A DNA stretch of 64,000 nt, taken from NCBI GenBank assembly GCA_039704465.1, contig JASFAU010000001.1, positions 248,001 to 312,000 of the forward strand, read 5' to 3'. This document shows positions 40,403 through 51,309 of the stretch, one piece after another (position 1 is the first letter of the stretch; each line of letters starts with the position of its first letter). The notes under the pieces are model-generated. The model had not been told where the DNA came from. It did not search any database and worked only from the letters and a program-made list of their open reading frames with translations. The translations under genes were made by a program, and so were the position numbers. The DNA is from Plasmodiophora brassicae (lineage: Eukaryota; Endomyxa; Phytomyxea; Plasmodiophorida; Plasmodiophoridae).

Positions 40403-42748
40403 ATGGTGGCGCTTGGGACGGGGCCGCTGTCGTTCGGGCCCACCAGGGCCCATCTGTTTGGGGCGGCGGCCGATTCGGGGACCGGCACGCTGGTTGCGAC
40501 TAGCGAGCGGTCGTCCGCGGGGAGGGACGCAATCGGGGCGTACACGTTGCACGAGACGGGATGGGCGGGGTCGCATTGGCCGGAGCCAACGACTGACCCG
40601 TACTATCGGACGTCGATTCGCGTGTATGATGAAGGCGGCGTGGTCGTGTTCGGGCAGGAATTCCCGAACGGGTGCCCAGGTGGCGACCTTCCTGTCGATG
40701 CGGTTCGTGGCGCGTTCCCCACGATTCCCATGAAGCAAGAGGGGCGCGAATTAGGATTCTATGCGTTCCAAGGCCGGTTCCTGAAGGAGCGGTCGTTCGG
40801 CAGGTTCAACGAGGGCGCTGACGTGCCGTCCGGGATCAGCGCCGGCCCGTTGATGTTCTTCGAACACGGACGACGAGGGTACACGGCCATTGTGTCGAAC
40901 TTCTCCCAGTTCATGACGTCGACCATGGTGGTGGCTGACGGCGAGGTCCAGTATGGCCCGGTTGGAAGCTTGGTGGGGTTGCCAGCGGGATTCCAATCGG
41001 AAACAAGTGTGGTCTTCGGACGGGCAGGAATCACTGCCACTGTCGCCGCATGGGGATCTGCGTTACGAGCGCATTACGGCACGAAGCGTCGCCCGGACAT
41101 GGACATCAGCCTCACCACGCTTGGCTGTACGACGTATCATTCGTGGGTCGACGCCATGTGACCGTTTGCTTCACAGATGCTACTGATAACGGCGCCTACT
41201 ACTATCACAAGTGGGTCGAAACGCGTTCATGGTTGCCTTGACCGTCGGTAACGATGTCGCAGGTTTGACGAAACCTTGGGCGATTACGAGCAGACGCTGC
41301 TCGCGGTCAAGGCGTATGCAGACGAGTCTCGTATCCCGTACCGGTACATGCAGCTGGACTCGTGGTGGTACTATCGAAGTCGCGACCCGTTCAGCGCCGA
41401 CCTCAACGGCGTTCCCGACGGGGGCGTTCGAAACTGGACCGCTCGGCCAGACGTCTTGCCATCTGGCTTGTCGTCGCTGTTCGCGAAGCTCGGTCTTCAT
41501 TTTGTAGCGCACAACCGTTTCTGGGCCCCTGACAACGTCTACCGCGACAGCTACCGGTTCCTAGTGGGCGCTCGTACGGCTTTGCCTCTCGAGCCGCGAT
41601 TCTGGGACGACCTGTTTGAGGAAGCGACAAAATGGGGCCTTCGTGTCTACGAGCAGGACTGGCTTGATCAGCAGGTCGAGCGTCTCGAAACGGCGTACAC
41701 GACGGATTGGCCCGCGCTTCGTGAATGGCTGGTTGGCATGGGCAAGGCCGCATCCAGGAATGGGATCACGATTCAGTACTGCATGCCGTACCTCTGTCAT
41801 CTTCTGCAATCGCTCGAGATCGACAGCGTTTCCCAGGCGAGGGCCTCGGACGATTACCACATTATTGGGACGCAGTGGCAGATCGGCCCTGTTGCCCTAA
41901 TCCTCGACGCTCTGGGCCTGCGCCCTAGCAAAGATACGGCATGGTCGGCCAAGGTGCAACCCGGTAACCGCTACGGTCTACAGGAGCCTGACCCGGATCT
42001 TCAAGCCGCCGTGCTCGCCTTCTCGAATGGCCCTGTGGCGTTCTCCGACAAGATTGGCTGCTCCTGCAGAGCCAGGATCATGCGGACGTGCCGGTCTGAT
42101 GGAGTTCTGTTGCGGGTACGAGCACCCGCCAGCAATACGAGCCGCCGTCTTATGGTGCCGGCATAGGTCGACCAGCCACTCCGCCCTCTGGATTGTTGGT
42201 GGACCCAGGTCGTGTTCCAAGATGGGAGCGGTCCAACCGGGCACGTGTATCGTGCTCGGATGGCGGTTCCTGGGTGCGATTCGTACTGGTTCTGCGTTCT
42301 GTCGTCGTATCTGCAGTGCCCGTTCCAGCTTCATAAGCGCCACCTAGAGGACGAACTGTGCAAATCGCACACCCCCATGCTCGCATACCAGTGGGAGGTC
42401 TGCGAATCCACTGGACAGGTGCTGAACGTACGGGTCCATGATTTCAACGATGCCGTCACCGTTGACCCGAACTGTCTCGCGCTGTGGTATGTCGCCCCCG
42501 TCCGTGCCGACGGGTGGTGCATTCTCGGCGAACTGGCCAAATTCATTCCAATCGGCACGATGCGGTTCTGTTCGATCCGGGATGCCCGGATCGTCCTTCT
42601 CGGTCAGCCGGGAGAATGCGTAACGGTGTGCTTCGTTCACCAGACGAACCTGGACAATATCGTCCAACTGACGACCACTATCCAAGATGACGGTACGACG
42701 CTCCTTGCATGCCCTGTAGAAGGAGCGGAGAACGGCAAGTTGGGATGA
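40403..42748 (+). CDS. GH36-like glycosidase (alpha-galactosidase/raffinose-synthase superfamily)
   Basis: Exons join in phase: the first ends LTTLG, a 49-nt intron gives YATDNGAYYYHK, and a second of about 50 nt gives FDETLGDYEQ; another lies near 42117-42167. The (beta/alpha)8 barrel carries YMQLDSWWYY and, 110 residues on, VYEQDWLDQQ, which hold the two Asp residues expected as nucleophile and acid/base. The barrel ends near SNGPVAFSDKIG, followed by a C-terminal beta-sandwich. GH36 relatives cleave or transfer alpha-galactosyl groups of plant-type sugars. Its substrate here, and whether it is extracellular, cannot be told; no signal peptide is obvious at 40403. Confidence 0.75.
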
Positions 42749-42866
42749 CCCTGCCACACTACGCACGGCTGCCTGACTGTTTCGCTGGTTGCGCTTAACT
42801 CGACAAATCTGGATGAAGTTTATAGATAGGCCAACGAAGCGGACGGACGTCCAGTGATTTCGTTGT

Positions 42867-44251
42867 CTATTGCGGTTCTAATTCAGCATTGCTTCCCCTG
42901 CGGTGTATCGATCGGAACGCTGTGCACCAGGCCGTGTAGTCCCCTTCCGACTCGGCGACGAAGAACAGCACCTTGGCGTCCGTGCGCACGGCGAACGAGA
43001 ACGGCGCATCACCGGCGGCACGGCTTTCCTCGAACGACAGAATTTTACCTGTCGCACGCTCGAATCACTACGAGGGCGGCGGTGGCATCTGTGGCATACG
43101 TTACCGTGCAGCACCTTGCTCGCCAGTTCCGATTCAGACCAGGCAATTGTTCCATCGCCCGTGTTTACCCGGACGAACCGTCGGTGAGGCTTCCCTGTCG
43201 ACACGATCAGCATGCAATGCATGGGACGTTCCGCACACCAACCCACCTTTCTTGTTCTTGCGGTGCTTTAGAAGGAACCCTTGCATGGCATGATTGCCGG
43301 CCACCGACGTTGAACGCTCAGGAGAAACAGATTCTCGCCTCTGACGATACCGCCATTGATGTCAGCGACGACGATATACGTTCCCGCAGCAGTAACGACG
43401 AGTACCTTGGCGTCGTCAGAGACGACGACCTTTAGCCCCGTATGATTGGACGCAAAGGACAGCGTTCGTATAACAGTGATGAAATTCTCCAGGAGCGCCA
43501 TCGAGTAGAAGCAGAACTGGTGCTGCGATTTCGGGGCGTGCTCGCCACCCAGGGCCCGGGTCTTGTCGGCAGCGGCACCCATGGCTGCCGGATCCATCGT
43601 CATGGCCAGCAATGGCATCCGGTTGTGCCTAGACACGCTCAGCTCGACGATCGCTTTGATCGGGACTGCCCACTGGCAAACCAATCGCTGAGCACTGGCC
43701 AGGCAAGTCAAAACCATCGGAGCACGGTACCTTGGCGTTCTTGATCGTCACGGGACCATAGCCGCATTCGAGGTTGTAAACCCATTCGTTAGACACCGCC
43801 AGCACCCGGTTCTGGAGAACGCCTTTCCGGTTCAGCTTGTCGACGAATGCATGCGCTTGGTAGATCTCCGGCGCAGGCATGATCGACGATTCGCACAGCG
43901 ATTGCCAGGCGCGACGAACGAGACACTCCAGCGCGACCATCACGTTGTCGCAGTCCTCCGATGACGCGCACCGGTAACGTCGCACCGAAACGTAATCGCG
44001 CACGCCGACAATCTTGACCTGTCGAACGTCGTGCATCAGTACGGGCGATACAAGGCAGCATGGACGAGATAATGGGATGCGACCTTGGCTCCAACGCCAC
44101 CGGCGCTGCTCTTAATCCAGTGCACGGTGACGACATTCGCATCGGACGGGTCGCGCGCAACAGCATACACGTCGACGAACGGCCTGGACTTTCCGGGCGA
44201 TTCCACGACGGCACGTTCAGTGACCGTCAACAGCACAGATGCATCTGGCAT
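42867..44251 (-). CDS. PH-domain protein with a myosin-I-tail-like middle region
   Basis: Minus strand, at least six exons. The join GAK to VKIVGVRDYV over a 62-nt intron and NAK to RLVCQWAVPIKAI over a 44-nt intron give a region (GVLQNRVLAVSNEWVYNLEC) that resembles the TH1/PH-like tail of myosin I. The C-terminus is a PH domain: GFLLKHRKNKKG, KPHRRFVRVNTGDGTIAW, GKILSFEESRAAGDAPFSFA and DYTAWCTAFRSIH, ending at 42867. It should bind acidic membranes. The 5' end is uncertain: a poly-Gln, Pro/Ser-rich frame at 44549-44290 could supply a first exon, but I could not join it in phase. Confidence 0.6.
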
Positions 44252-45052
44252 TGGTTGTAAGTAGGTAGAGGAGCGATGGCAGAAGTGGTAGACCTTTGCA
44301 GGTGACCTGGGTGGAGAGTAGGATGCCAGCAGATGCGGGTGCAGATGAAACGGGCGCGGCCGGCGACGTCGAGGTCTGCCAGTTGACAGTGGAAGGTCGG
44401 CGTTGCTGCTGCTGCTGCGAGCCGGTGTTGCGCCTGGACAGGAACGCGCTCAGCATTGTGGTCCGCCTGTGACGCTCACCGTCGGCAGGCGCAGGGTTGG
44501 CGACCAGCGTCGCCCGTGTCGGCTCCATCAGCAGCTCGCCAGGCGCCATGATCGACCCTCAGACACACTGTCACTCCCGCAACGAACGTCGTACCCCGGA
44601 TTTAGTACCATCAAGCGCTATTTGTGGACCTGCCCCCATTGTCGTGCGGCGACAATCTCCCGCATGACAGGGGTCGTCGAGAAGCGGTCGAAGTCCACAA
44701 GGGCGCAGCCAACGTCTGTCGCTTGGACTGCTGTCACCTGCCTGGCGTGCTATGTGCTCCCACCAACCACCCCTATTTGGCGTGCGTCCAAACGAACGGT
44801 GGCAGAGCAAATACAGCCTGCCTGAGGGCTTCGAATGTAAATACTGACTCAAGGCGCCTACCCAGTACTGGCACAGAGTCCAGCGCCGTCGACCTGCTCG
44901 AACATTTATCGTCGGTTTCATATGATACCGAGGTTATCTCGACCCGTCAGGCCGGGGGGATCTCTTGTTGGTTGCAGTCTAGCGCTGATGCCAGGTTCGA
45001 CCGGGGTACCGTACCCAGATGAGGGGGGAGGGGGGTGTGCACACAGTTAACG
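44252..45052 (+). other. Intergenic, with a possible CxxC small protein
   Basis: Most of this gap is unexplained. One plus-strand frame (44403-44825) contains WTCPHC and VTCLACY, two CxxC pairs about 40 residues apart that could hold zinc, but it has no clear start and unusual composition around them. A poly-Gln frame on the minus strand (44549-44217) may be a leader exon of the PH gene. Neither is counted as a gene. Confidence 0.3.
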
Positions 45053-47014
45053 ATGCCGGCGCTGTGCGCGAACTGTGAGGGCGATCCCGCCACGATCAGC
45101 TGCCGGGAATGCGGCAAAGCGTTCTGCGCCGACTGTTCCGCGGGCGTACACAGGACGAAATCCCGGCAGGGCCACGCGCTGTCGCCGTTCGCGGAACCGT
45201 CAACGCCCAGCTGCCAGAACTGCCAGGTGTCGCCGGCCACCATCGACTGCCCGGAATGCAACAAACCATTGTGCGACGAATGCGATTCGCGCTTGCATCG
45301 TATATCCCGTTTCATATCGCACACGCGTCAGCCAATTGCATCGACGTCGTCTAGACCGCCGTCGCTGTCGCCAGCGGACCCCAAGCCCCAGTCATCATCG
45401 CCTGCTTCGACCGATTCCACGACATGCAACAACTGTCAGGTGTCGAGTGCAGCCGTCCGATGCGACGATTGTGCACAGACGCTGTGTACCGGATGCGATA
45501 CACGCCTGCACCGGATGACGAAATTCCAGTCGCACAAACGGGCACCGGTGAAGAAGACGCCTCTGACCGTCGCTTCGCCACCCGTCAACCGACCTTCTTC
45601 TTCGTCTACCGTCTGCGACAACTGTGAGATGCAACCTGGAATCACCTCCTGCAAGGAATGCAAGAAGCTGTACTGCAACGCTTGCGACACGCGCCTCCAT
45701 CAAACTGCCAAATTCAGGACCCACATGCGAGCATCACCCTCAGCGGCGCCAGCTGCACTACCATCAGCATCAGCACTCGCACCCTCACCGTTAAAGACAC
45801 CCGCACCCGCACCCGCACCAACACCGTTAAAGGCACCGTCATCATCACCAACATCATCATCAGCAGCAGCACCGTTAAAGGCACCAGCGCCAGCACCGTC
45901 ACCAGCAGCAACGACCGGATCATTGCCCTGCAGGAACTGTGAGAGAGCGCCCCCAAGCATTCAATGCCGCACCTGCGATATGCCGTTGTGCGCGTCCTGC
46001 GATCAGCGCATGCATGCCGCTCCGAAGTTCAGGGCGCACGATCGGGTGCCGATGGTCGTCGCTGGGGATCAGTGCGCCAACTGTGAGGTGGAGCGTGCCA
46101 CGATCCCGTGCGCGTCCTGCGCGAAATCCCATTGCCAGGCCTGCGACAAGCGAGTGCATCAGATCGGGAAATTCGCCACACACGTTCGCGAGCAGACGCT
46201 TGCGCACCCGTCGCCGCCGCCGACGTCGTTTCCTCCGGTCCAGGTCGTGCAGGCCCCGCCGAGCATCAGCGACATGATGCTGGCGACGCGCTTGAACAAT
46301 CTGCTGGATCACATGGCAGCGCTGAACATATCGTCAACCCCACCAAACGCGAACACGGCGCTCATCGAGCTTCGCGATGAGCTACGGGCGCAGACGGCGG
46401 CGATTCGTAAAGAGATCGATGATCTTCGGGAGCGGGACCGTGAGCGACACGCGCACGAGAACATCATGGAGATGTCCACTTCAGGGGAACCGCCTCACGA
46501 CTCATCGGCACTGGCGGCTACCGTGCAGAGCGCAGCAGAGATGACGAAGGACACGCTCCAGAAGATCACGATGGCCGTCCAGGAGTGCACGGTCACCATA
46601 GCCGACCTTGTCGCCCGCCAGCAGAACCAGCCCGTCGATACGAAACCTCGCGTGGTCCACCACCATCATCATCGGCAACTGCGTCGGCGGAAGGTGGCCG
46701 TTCAGGAGCCCGAGCCTTCGTTGCCGACCACAATGCTCAGTCGACTGGAGGCTCAGGTCAGGCAGACGCGGCGCGCGTTGATGACGATTCGCGAGCGGGT
46801 CGTTGGCGCCACTCGTCGACTTCGTCATCGTCGTCCGCGAAGAACGCCATTGTCCAAGCAGATCGTCATTGGCGATGGGTTCGACCTGATCGATGTCGTC
46901 GTTGGCAAGCAGACCGAGCTTCACCTGCAACGGATGGACCGGCGCAGTACGACGCTGCCTCAGAAGGCGTACCGGTACTTGCCATCGCCGGCCGTTCCTG
47001 CACCAAGATCATAG
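45053..47014 (+). CDS. Protein with six tandem B-box-type zinc fingers
   Basis: One exon, 653 residues from the ATG at 45053. Residues 1-360 hold six B-box-like modules of about 40 residues, each with the pattern C-x2-C-x7-10-C-x2-C-x4-C-x2-C/D-x3-H, starting LCANCEGDPATISCRECGK. Modules 4 and 5 are separated by an Ala/Pro-rich linker encoded by GCACC-type repeats (45730-45920). A Pro-rich linker, a coiled coil (ALIELRDELRAQTAAIRKEI) and a basic C-terminus with five His follow. B-boxes mediate protein contacts in TRIM ligases and plant BBX regulators; neither a RING nor a CCT domain is present. Function unknown. Confidence 0.85.
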   Translation: MPALCANCEGDPATISCRECGKAFCADCSAGVHRTKSRQGHALSPFAEPSTPSCQNCQVSPATIDCPECNKPLCDECDSRLHRISRFISHTRQPIASTSSRPPSLSPADPKPQSSSPASTDSTTCNNCQVSSAAVRCDDCAQTLCTGCDTRLHRMTKFQSHKRAPVKKTPLTVASPPVNRPSSSSTVCDNCEMQPGITSCKECKKLYCNACDTRLHQTAKFRTHMRASPSAAPAALPSASALAPSPLKTPAPAPAPTPLKAPSSSPTSSSAAAPLKAPAPAPSPAATTGSLPCRNCERAPPSIQCRTCDMPLCASCDQRMHAAPKFRAHDRVPMVVAGDQCANCEVERATIPCASCAKSHCQACDKRVHQIGKFATHVREQTLAHPSPPPTSFPPVQVVQAPPSISDMMLATRLNNLLDHMAALNISSTPPNANTALIELRDELRAQTAAIRKEIDDLRERDRERHAHENIMEMSTSGEPPHDSSALAATVQSAAEMTKDTLQKITMAVQECTVTIADLVARQQNQPVDTKPRVVHHHHHRQLRRRKVAVQEPEPSLPTTMLSRLEAQVRQTRRALMTIRERVVGATRRLRHRRPRRTPLSKQIVIGDGFDLIDVVVGKQTELHLQRMDRRSTTLPQKAYRYLPSPAVPAPRS

Positions 47015-47054
47015 CGACTCAAAACAAATGTAGCCTGCTTACGCGTAAGACAGT

Positions 47055-50000
47055 TTAGTTGAAGACGGCGGGTACTGCTTGTTCAAGCGCAGACACGAGG
47101 AACTGGCGTTTGTCCACGTCGGTCTGCAATGTATCCCAGTCGTAGTAGTTGACATCGACAACGGTCCACCCGTACTGTTTCAGCAGGCTTCGCTTGAGGA
47201 TGGATGAGCCGTTTAGGCGCTGGCGCTGACCGGACACGACGAAGTGCGACGGGCCATTGACCTCGATGGCCAGCCGGTGCTCAGGGCAGGCCATATCGAT
47301 GGAGTAGCAGGTTTCCGGGCAAATCCAGTTGCGCTGCAGGTCGGCACGTTGCAGGCTGGCGAAGACGTCGTCCTCGAGCAACGATGCATTCAGGGGTGCC
47401 TCACGCAGGGACAGCGCCCAGTTGGAAAACATATCACTGTCGGCAACGTCAAGGTCGGCTGCAATCTTGTCCAGGCGATCGACACCAACAGCGAGTCGCC
47501 ATTGGTGCATTTGGCGTTGTTCGACAACGCTGAGCTGGTCGGCGAGTTGGATCGCCCGAAGCAGCAGTGATCGCGTTACGGCGTCGTCGGCCGGAACCTC
47601 CATGACGGCGAACGCCCATGCCATGTTGGCGACCTCTTGCGTAGAGAAATCGTGCATAACGTCGACCGCGCGTCGGCACATGGCATCGAACAGCTTTTTG
47701 TCGTTGACGATGGAAACCGTTGCGAATGCCCAGATCGTGTTGGCCACTGCCTGTGCGGTGAACTCGTCGCTGAGCACCTGGGCGCGTTGCGACAGGACAT
47801 TGAACAGGGCATCGTCGATGATGTCGGAGGATGCGAACGCCCATGCCGTATTCGAGACCTCTTGCGCTTTCATCTGCTGGAAAACCTCCTGGGCGCGCCG
47901 CGACAGGCTGCTGAACAGGCTGTGGTCCGGCAGAGCCTTCACGGTCAGCTTTGCGAACGCCCACGACATGTTGGCGACCTCCTGGGCCTTGAAGCTGTCG
48001 ATCAATTCGTTGGCGCGACGGACGAGCGCGTCGAGCAACGTCAGGTCCTGGATGTCCAGTGCGGCGAACGCCCACGCCATGTTGGTGGTCTCTTGCGCGT
48101 TCAGGTCCTGGATGACGGCCTGCGCCCGCCGTGAGAAATCATGGAACAGCGCATCGTCTTTCAGGGTCAGCTTGGCGAACGCCCACGCCGTGTTGGCAAC
48201 TTCTTGCCCCTTGAAATCGTTGATCACGTCGTGCGCCCGAATTCGGAAGCGACTGAACAGGGAGTCGTCCTTGAACTTCAACCGGGCGAACGCCCAGGCC
48301 GTATTGGCAACGTTCTGCGGGCCGAATTCCCGAACGATCTCTTGTGCCCGTTGTGAAAGGTCATTGAACAAAGGGACGTCCTTGATATTCAACGTGGCAT
48401 ATGCCCAGGCCGTGTTGGAGACGCCCTGCGCGCTGAACGTGGGTAGGATTTCTCGTGCACGGCGTCCTAGGTCGTCGAACAGTGCCTCATCCCTAATCGC
48501 CATTGTCGCGAACGCCCACGACAGGTTGGCGATGGCCTGCGAGTTGAACTCGGGTAACAGCTGACGTGCCCGTCCCGACAGGCCGTGGAATAGGACGCCA
48601 TCGTTGATCCCCAGCGTAGCAAACGCCCAGGCCGTATTCGCAACCTCTTGCACATTGGTCGTCGGTAAGACCTCCTGGAAACGCGTTGCGAACTTGCTGA
48701 AGAGTGCGTCGTCCCTGATCTTTAGCGTTGCGAACGACCAAGCGGTGTTGGCGATGTTCTGCGAGCAGAACACATGCGCCAGGTCCTGTGCCCGGCGGGA
48801 CAGGGCGCTGAACAGCATGTCGTCTTTGATGCCCAGCTTGGCGAACGCCCATGCCGTGTTCGCGATGCCCTTATCGATGAATTGACGGCAGACATGTCTC
48901 GCGCGACTCGACAGCAAGAAGAACAAATCGTCGTCCCTGAAGTCCGCCGATGCGAACGCCCAAGCCAAATTCGCAACGCCTTGCGCCGTGAAATCACGGG
49001 CGACGTCGAACGCCCGGGTTGAAAGAGCCTTGAACAGGGCATCGTCCTTGATTGCCAACGTGGCAAATGCCCATGCCGTGTTGGCAATTGCTTGGGCGGT
49101 GAACTCCGCGGTTGCCCCGATCGCCCTTCGGGATAGCTCGTCGAACAGAACGTCATCCTTGATGCCCAACGTCGCGAACGCCCACGCCGTATTGGCAACC
49201 TGTTGCTGGTTGAAACCGCCGACCAGATCTCGAGCGAGCGCGGAGAACTTGCTGAACAGCGCGTCGTTCTTGATACCCGATGTCGCGAACGCCCACGCCG
49301 TCGTTGATATGCCTTGGGATGTGAACTCGCTGCCAACTTGGAGAGCCCGACGAGACAGGCATTCAAACAACGCATCGTCCCGGATTCCTACTGTTGCGAA
49401 CGCCCATGCCGTATTCGCGATTTCCTGCGCCTTGAACGATTCGCACATCTGACAGACGAGTCCCGCGAGTGCCCTCCACAGGGCATCATCCCGGGCGTTG
49501 CATTTCGCCAGGGCGTGGATCGAGTTCGACAAAGCCTGGGAGCCCAGTGAGGAGGCAGATTGGTGGGCGACCTGCCTGGCGAACTGTTCGACGAGACCAG
49601 GCAGCGACGGACAGGCGCGCGCAGCGGCCGTTGCCATCATCGCCAGACTCTTGCTATCGTAATCAGCAACGTGATTAGCGGCCGCCTGACATATTCGCGT
49701 CACCATGCTTGACACGTTGACGTGATCTGAGGAACGGGGCACGCCGATGAGGTCCGGCCACGATGCGTTGCCGTCGCCTGTTACGTACTGTTGCGCACGG
49801 TGCACAATTTGGAGAGGAGCGATGCGATATGCGGCAGGCGACGCAGGTCGCCTCCCAGATGCAGCAACCCGTCGAGCTGGCGATCCACATCGACGAGTCG
49901 GTCCAGCGATCGCGGGTGCCGCGCCACCGCAACGACCACGTCGTTCACATCCGACATCGTCAGCGCGGCCAGCGTCCTCGGCGCCGCATGGCCCGCGCTC

Positions 50001-50074
50001 CGATGCGCATGCGTCGACGCCCGCCCCACGTGCGCCCTGACCGCCCGGGACGACCGCCGCAGGGCGCCGTCCAT
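47055..50074 (-). CDS. RAP-domain protein with 17 'ANTAWAFA' helical repeats, mitochondrial
   Basis: Exons 50074-49789 and 49726-47055 with a 62-nt intron give 985 residues. The start at 50074 opens an Arg/Ala-rich leader (MDGALRRSSRAVRAHVGRAS) typical of organelle import. From residue 180, seventeen repeats of about 37 residues share the core KAQEVANTAWAFAKLGIKDD, with LF and RRA positions; a degenerate one precedes them. These resemble OPR-like RNA-binding repeats. The C-terminal RAP domain reads LAIEVNGPSHFVV and LLKQYGWTVVDVNYYDWDTL. RAP proteins with such repeats process or stabilise organellar RNA in algae, apicomplexans and relatives. The neighbour at 3179 suggests a broad organelle RNA system. 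Confidence 0.88.
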
Positions 50075-50256
50075 TTAGCCGAATGAAATGGCGACGGGCG
50101 GGCGACCCCGTCAGAGCTGCACCCGTTTCTCCGTGGCAGGCACGAGATGTAGCTCCCACTGGCGGGGCAACACTGCGGCAGCGGCGTGCCGACTGCTGAC
50201 CCACACCCCCCGCACCCACGATTTGACCTACTCATTCGCCACATGTATTGAGTTTG

Positions 50257-51225
50257 CTAGAGGCAGGCGTAGTACGACGACGAGGGGTACGGCCCCCAGC
50301 CGCCGTCGTGCAGCGTGGGGCGGCTGTCGACGGATCGCCAGCGCTCCAGGTCGCACAGGTCGCAGATGCCGCGTCGTTGCAGGGTGCGGGCGCGCGTGTC
50401 GACGTAGTCGCAGAAGGTGCGGTGCGCCTGGCCGACGCGATGCTCGAACCTGTGCCAGTCATCGCGCTCGGCGTCGCAGCAGTCGGGCCATTCCCGAGCC
50501 AAGCTGCCGCCTATTGTCTCGCAAGCGCAATCGGTATGGTCCTGCGGCGCCTCGATATCGAGATCGGAGTGCTTCTCGGGCACCGTGTCGTCGTCGTCCT
50601 TTACAACTGGCGCGCTTGTTGCTACGTCTGGCTGGGCGAGTCTGTTCGTCGCGGACAGCTGATCGATCCGGGCAAGTATGGCATCCTGTTGTCGTTGCAT
50701 GCGCTCAAGAATAACGCGAATCGCCGCCAGTTCGTCTGCGTCCGTCGTGGACCGCCCTGTCGAGAGGGTCGTCTCCGCCTGAGCCGGCGTTGGGACGGCA
50801 ACAGTTCGTACTGCAGGGGGACGAGCCCGGGCAACAGGTTCTCGAGGCGGTGGTGGCGGTGGTGGTGTTGATGGCATTGTCGTCGTCCAGTCAAGCTGTT
50901 CACGAACGCACCCCAGGGCGCCCGTCCCGTGAAGGTTGCGATCGGACTGAGCCTGCAGAAGCAGATGCACAAGGAGCAGGCCGTAGTCGGCCGCCGCCAC
51001 CGGATCGTCGAGGTCGGAGACGCGTGCGATCTGTTCGACCGCCTGGCGGGCCGTCTCCCTCATGTCGTCGGCGAATTGCAAGTTGCCGTCCCCTGTTCGA
51101 ACGAGGACATGCTGCAGCAAGTCGATTCGCGAGCAGACGCGCTCCTCGTACGTGCTGACCTGGCTGGGACTCAGCCTGGACCGTGCCTGTCGGGCAGCGC
51201 GTAGTATGTCGTCGAACGACGACAT
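50257..51225 (-). CDS. Hypothetical protein with Pro-rich linker and Cys/His-rich tail
   Basis: One exon, 322 residues from MSSFDDILRAARQ. The N-terminal 110 residues are helical. A run of seven prolines follows, then a short coiled coil (RVILERMQRQQDAILARIDQ). The C-terminal 90 residues hold CACE, CCDAE and ICDLCDL, a possible zinc site. No family recognised. It lies between the RAP gene and succinyl-CoA ligase, all on the same strand. Confidence 0.55.
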   Translation of the reverse strand: MSSFDDILRAARQARSRLSPSQVSTYEERVCSRIDLLQHVLVRTGDGNLQFADDMRETARQAVEQIARVSDLDDPVAAADYGLLLVHLLLQAQSDRNLHGTGALGCVREQLDWTTTMPSTPPPPPPPREPVARARPPAVRTVAVPTPAQAETTLSTGRSTTDADELAAIRVILERMQRQQDAILARIDQLSATNRLAQPDVATSAPVVKDDDDTVPEKHSDLDIEAPQDHTDCACETIGGSLAREWPDCCDAERDDWHRFEHRVGQAHRTFCDYVDTRARTLQRRGICDLCDLERWRSVDSRPTLHDGGWGPYPSSSYYACL

Positions 51226-51309
51226 GCCCTGAATGGGTGGCACACGCCTCCAGATACCAATGGCACTGTTGCTCCTGTACTGATCTGCTCAGCGATGGTC
51301 GGCCTGCCC

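Noticed and set aside
44277..44340. Possible tRNA-like stretch near the PH gene
   Set aside because: No cloverleaf could be drawn; T-loop and acceptor stem are missing.
47329..48564. 411-codon plus-strand frame
   Set aside because: Antisense shadow of the RAP-protein repeats; its own repeats mirror them.
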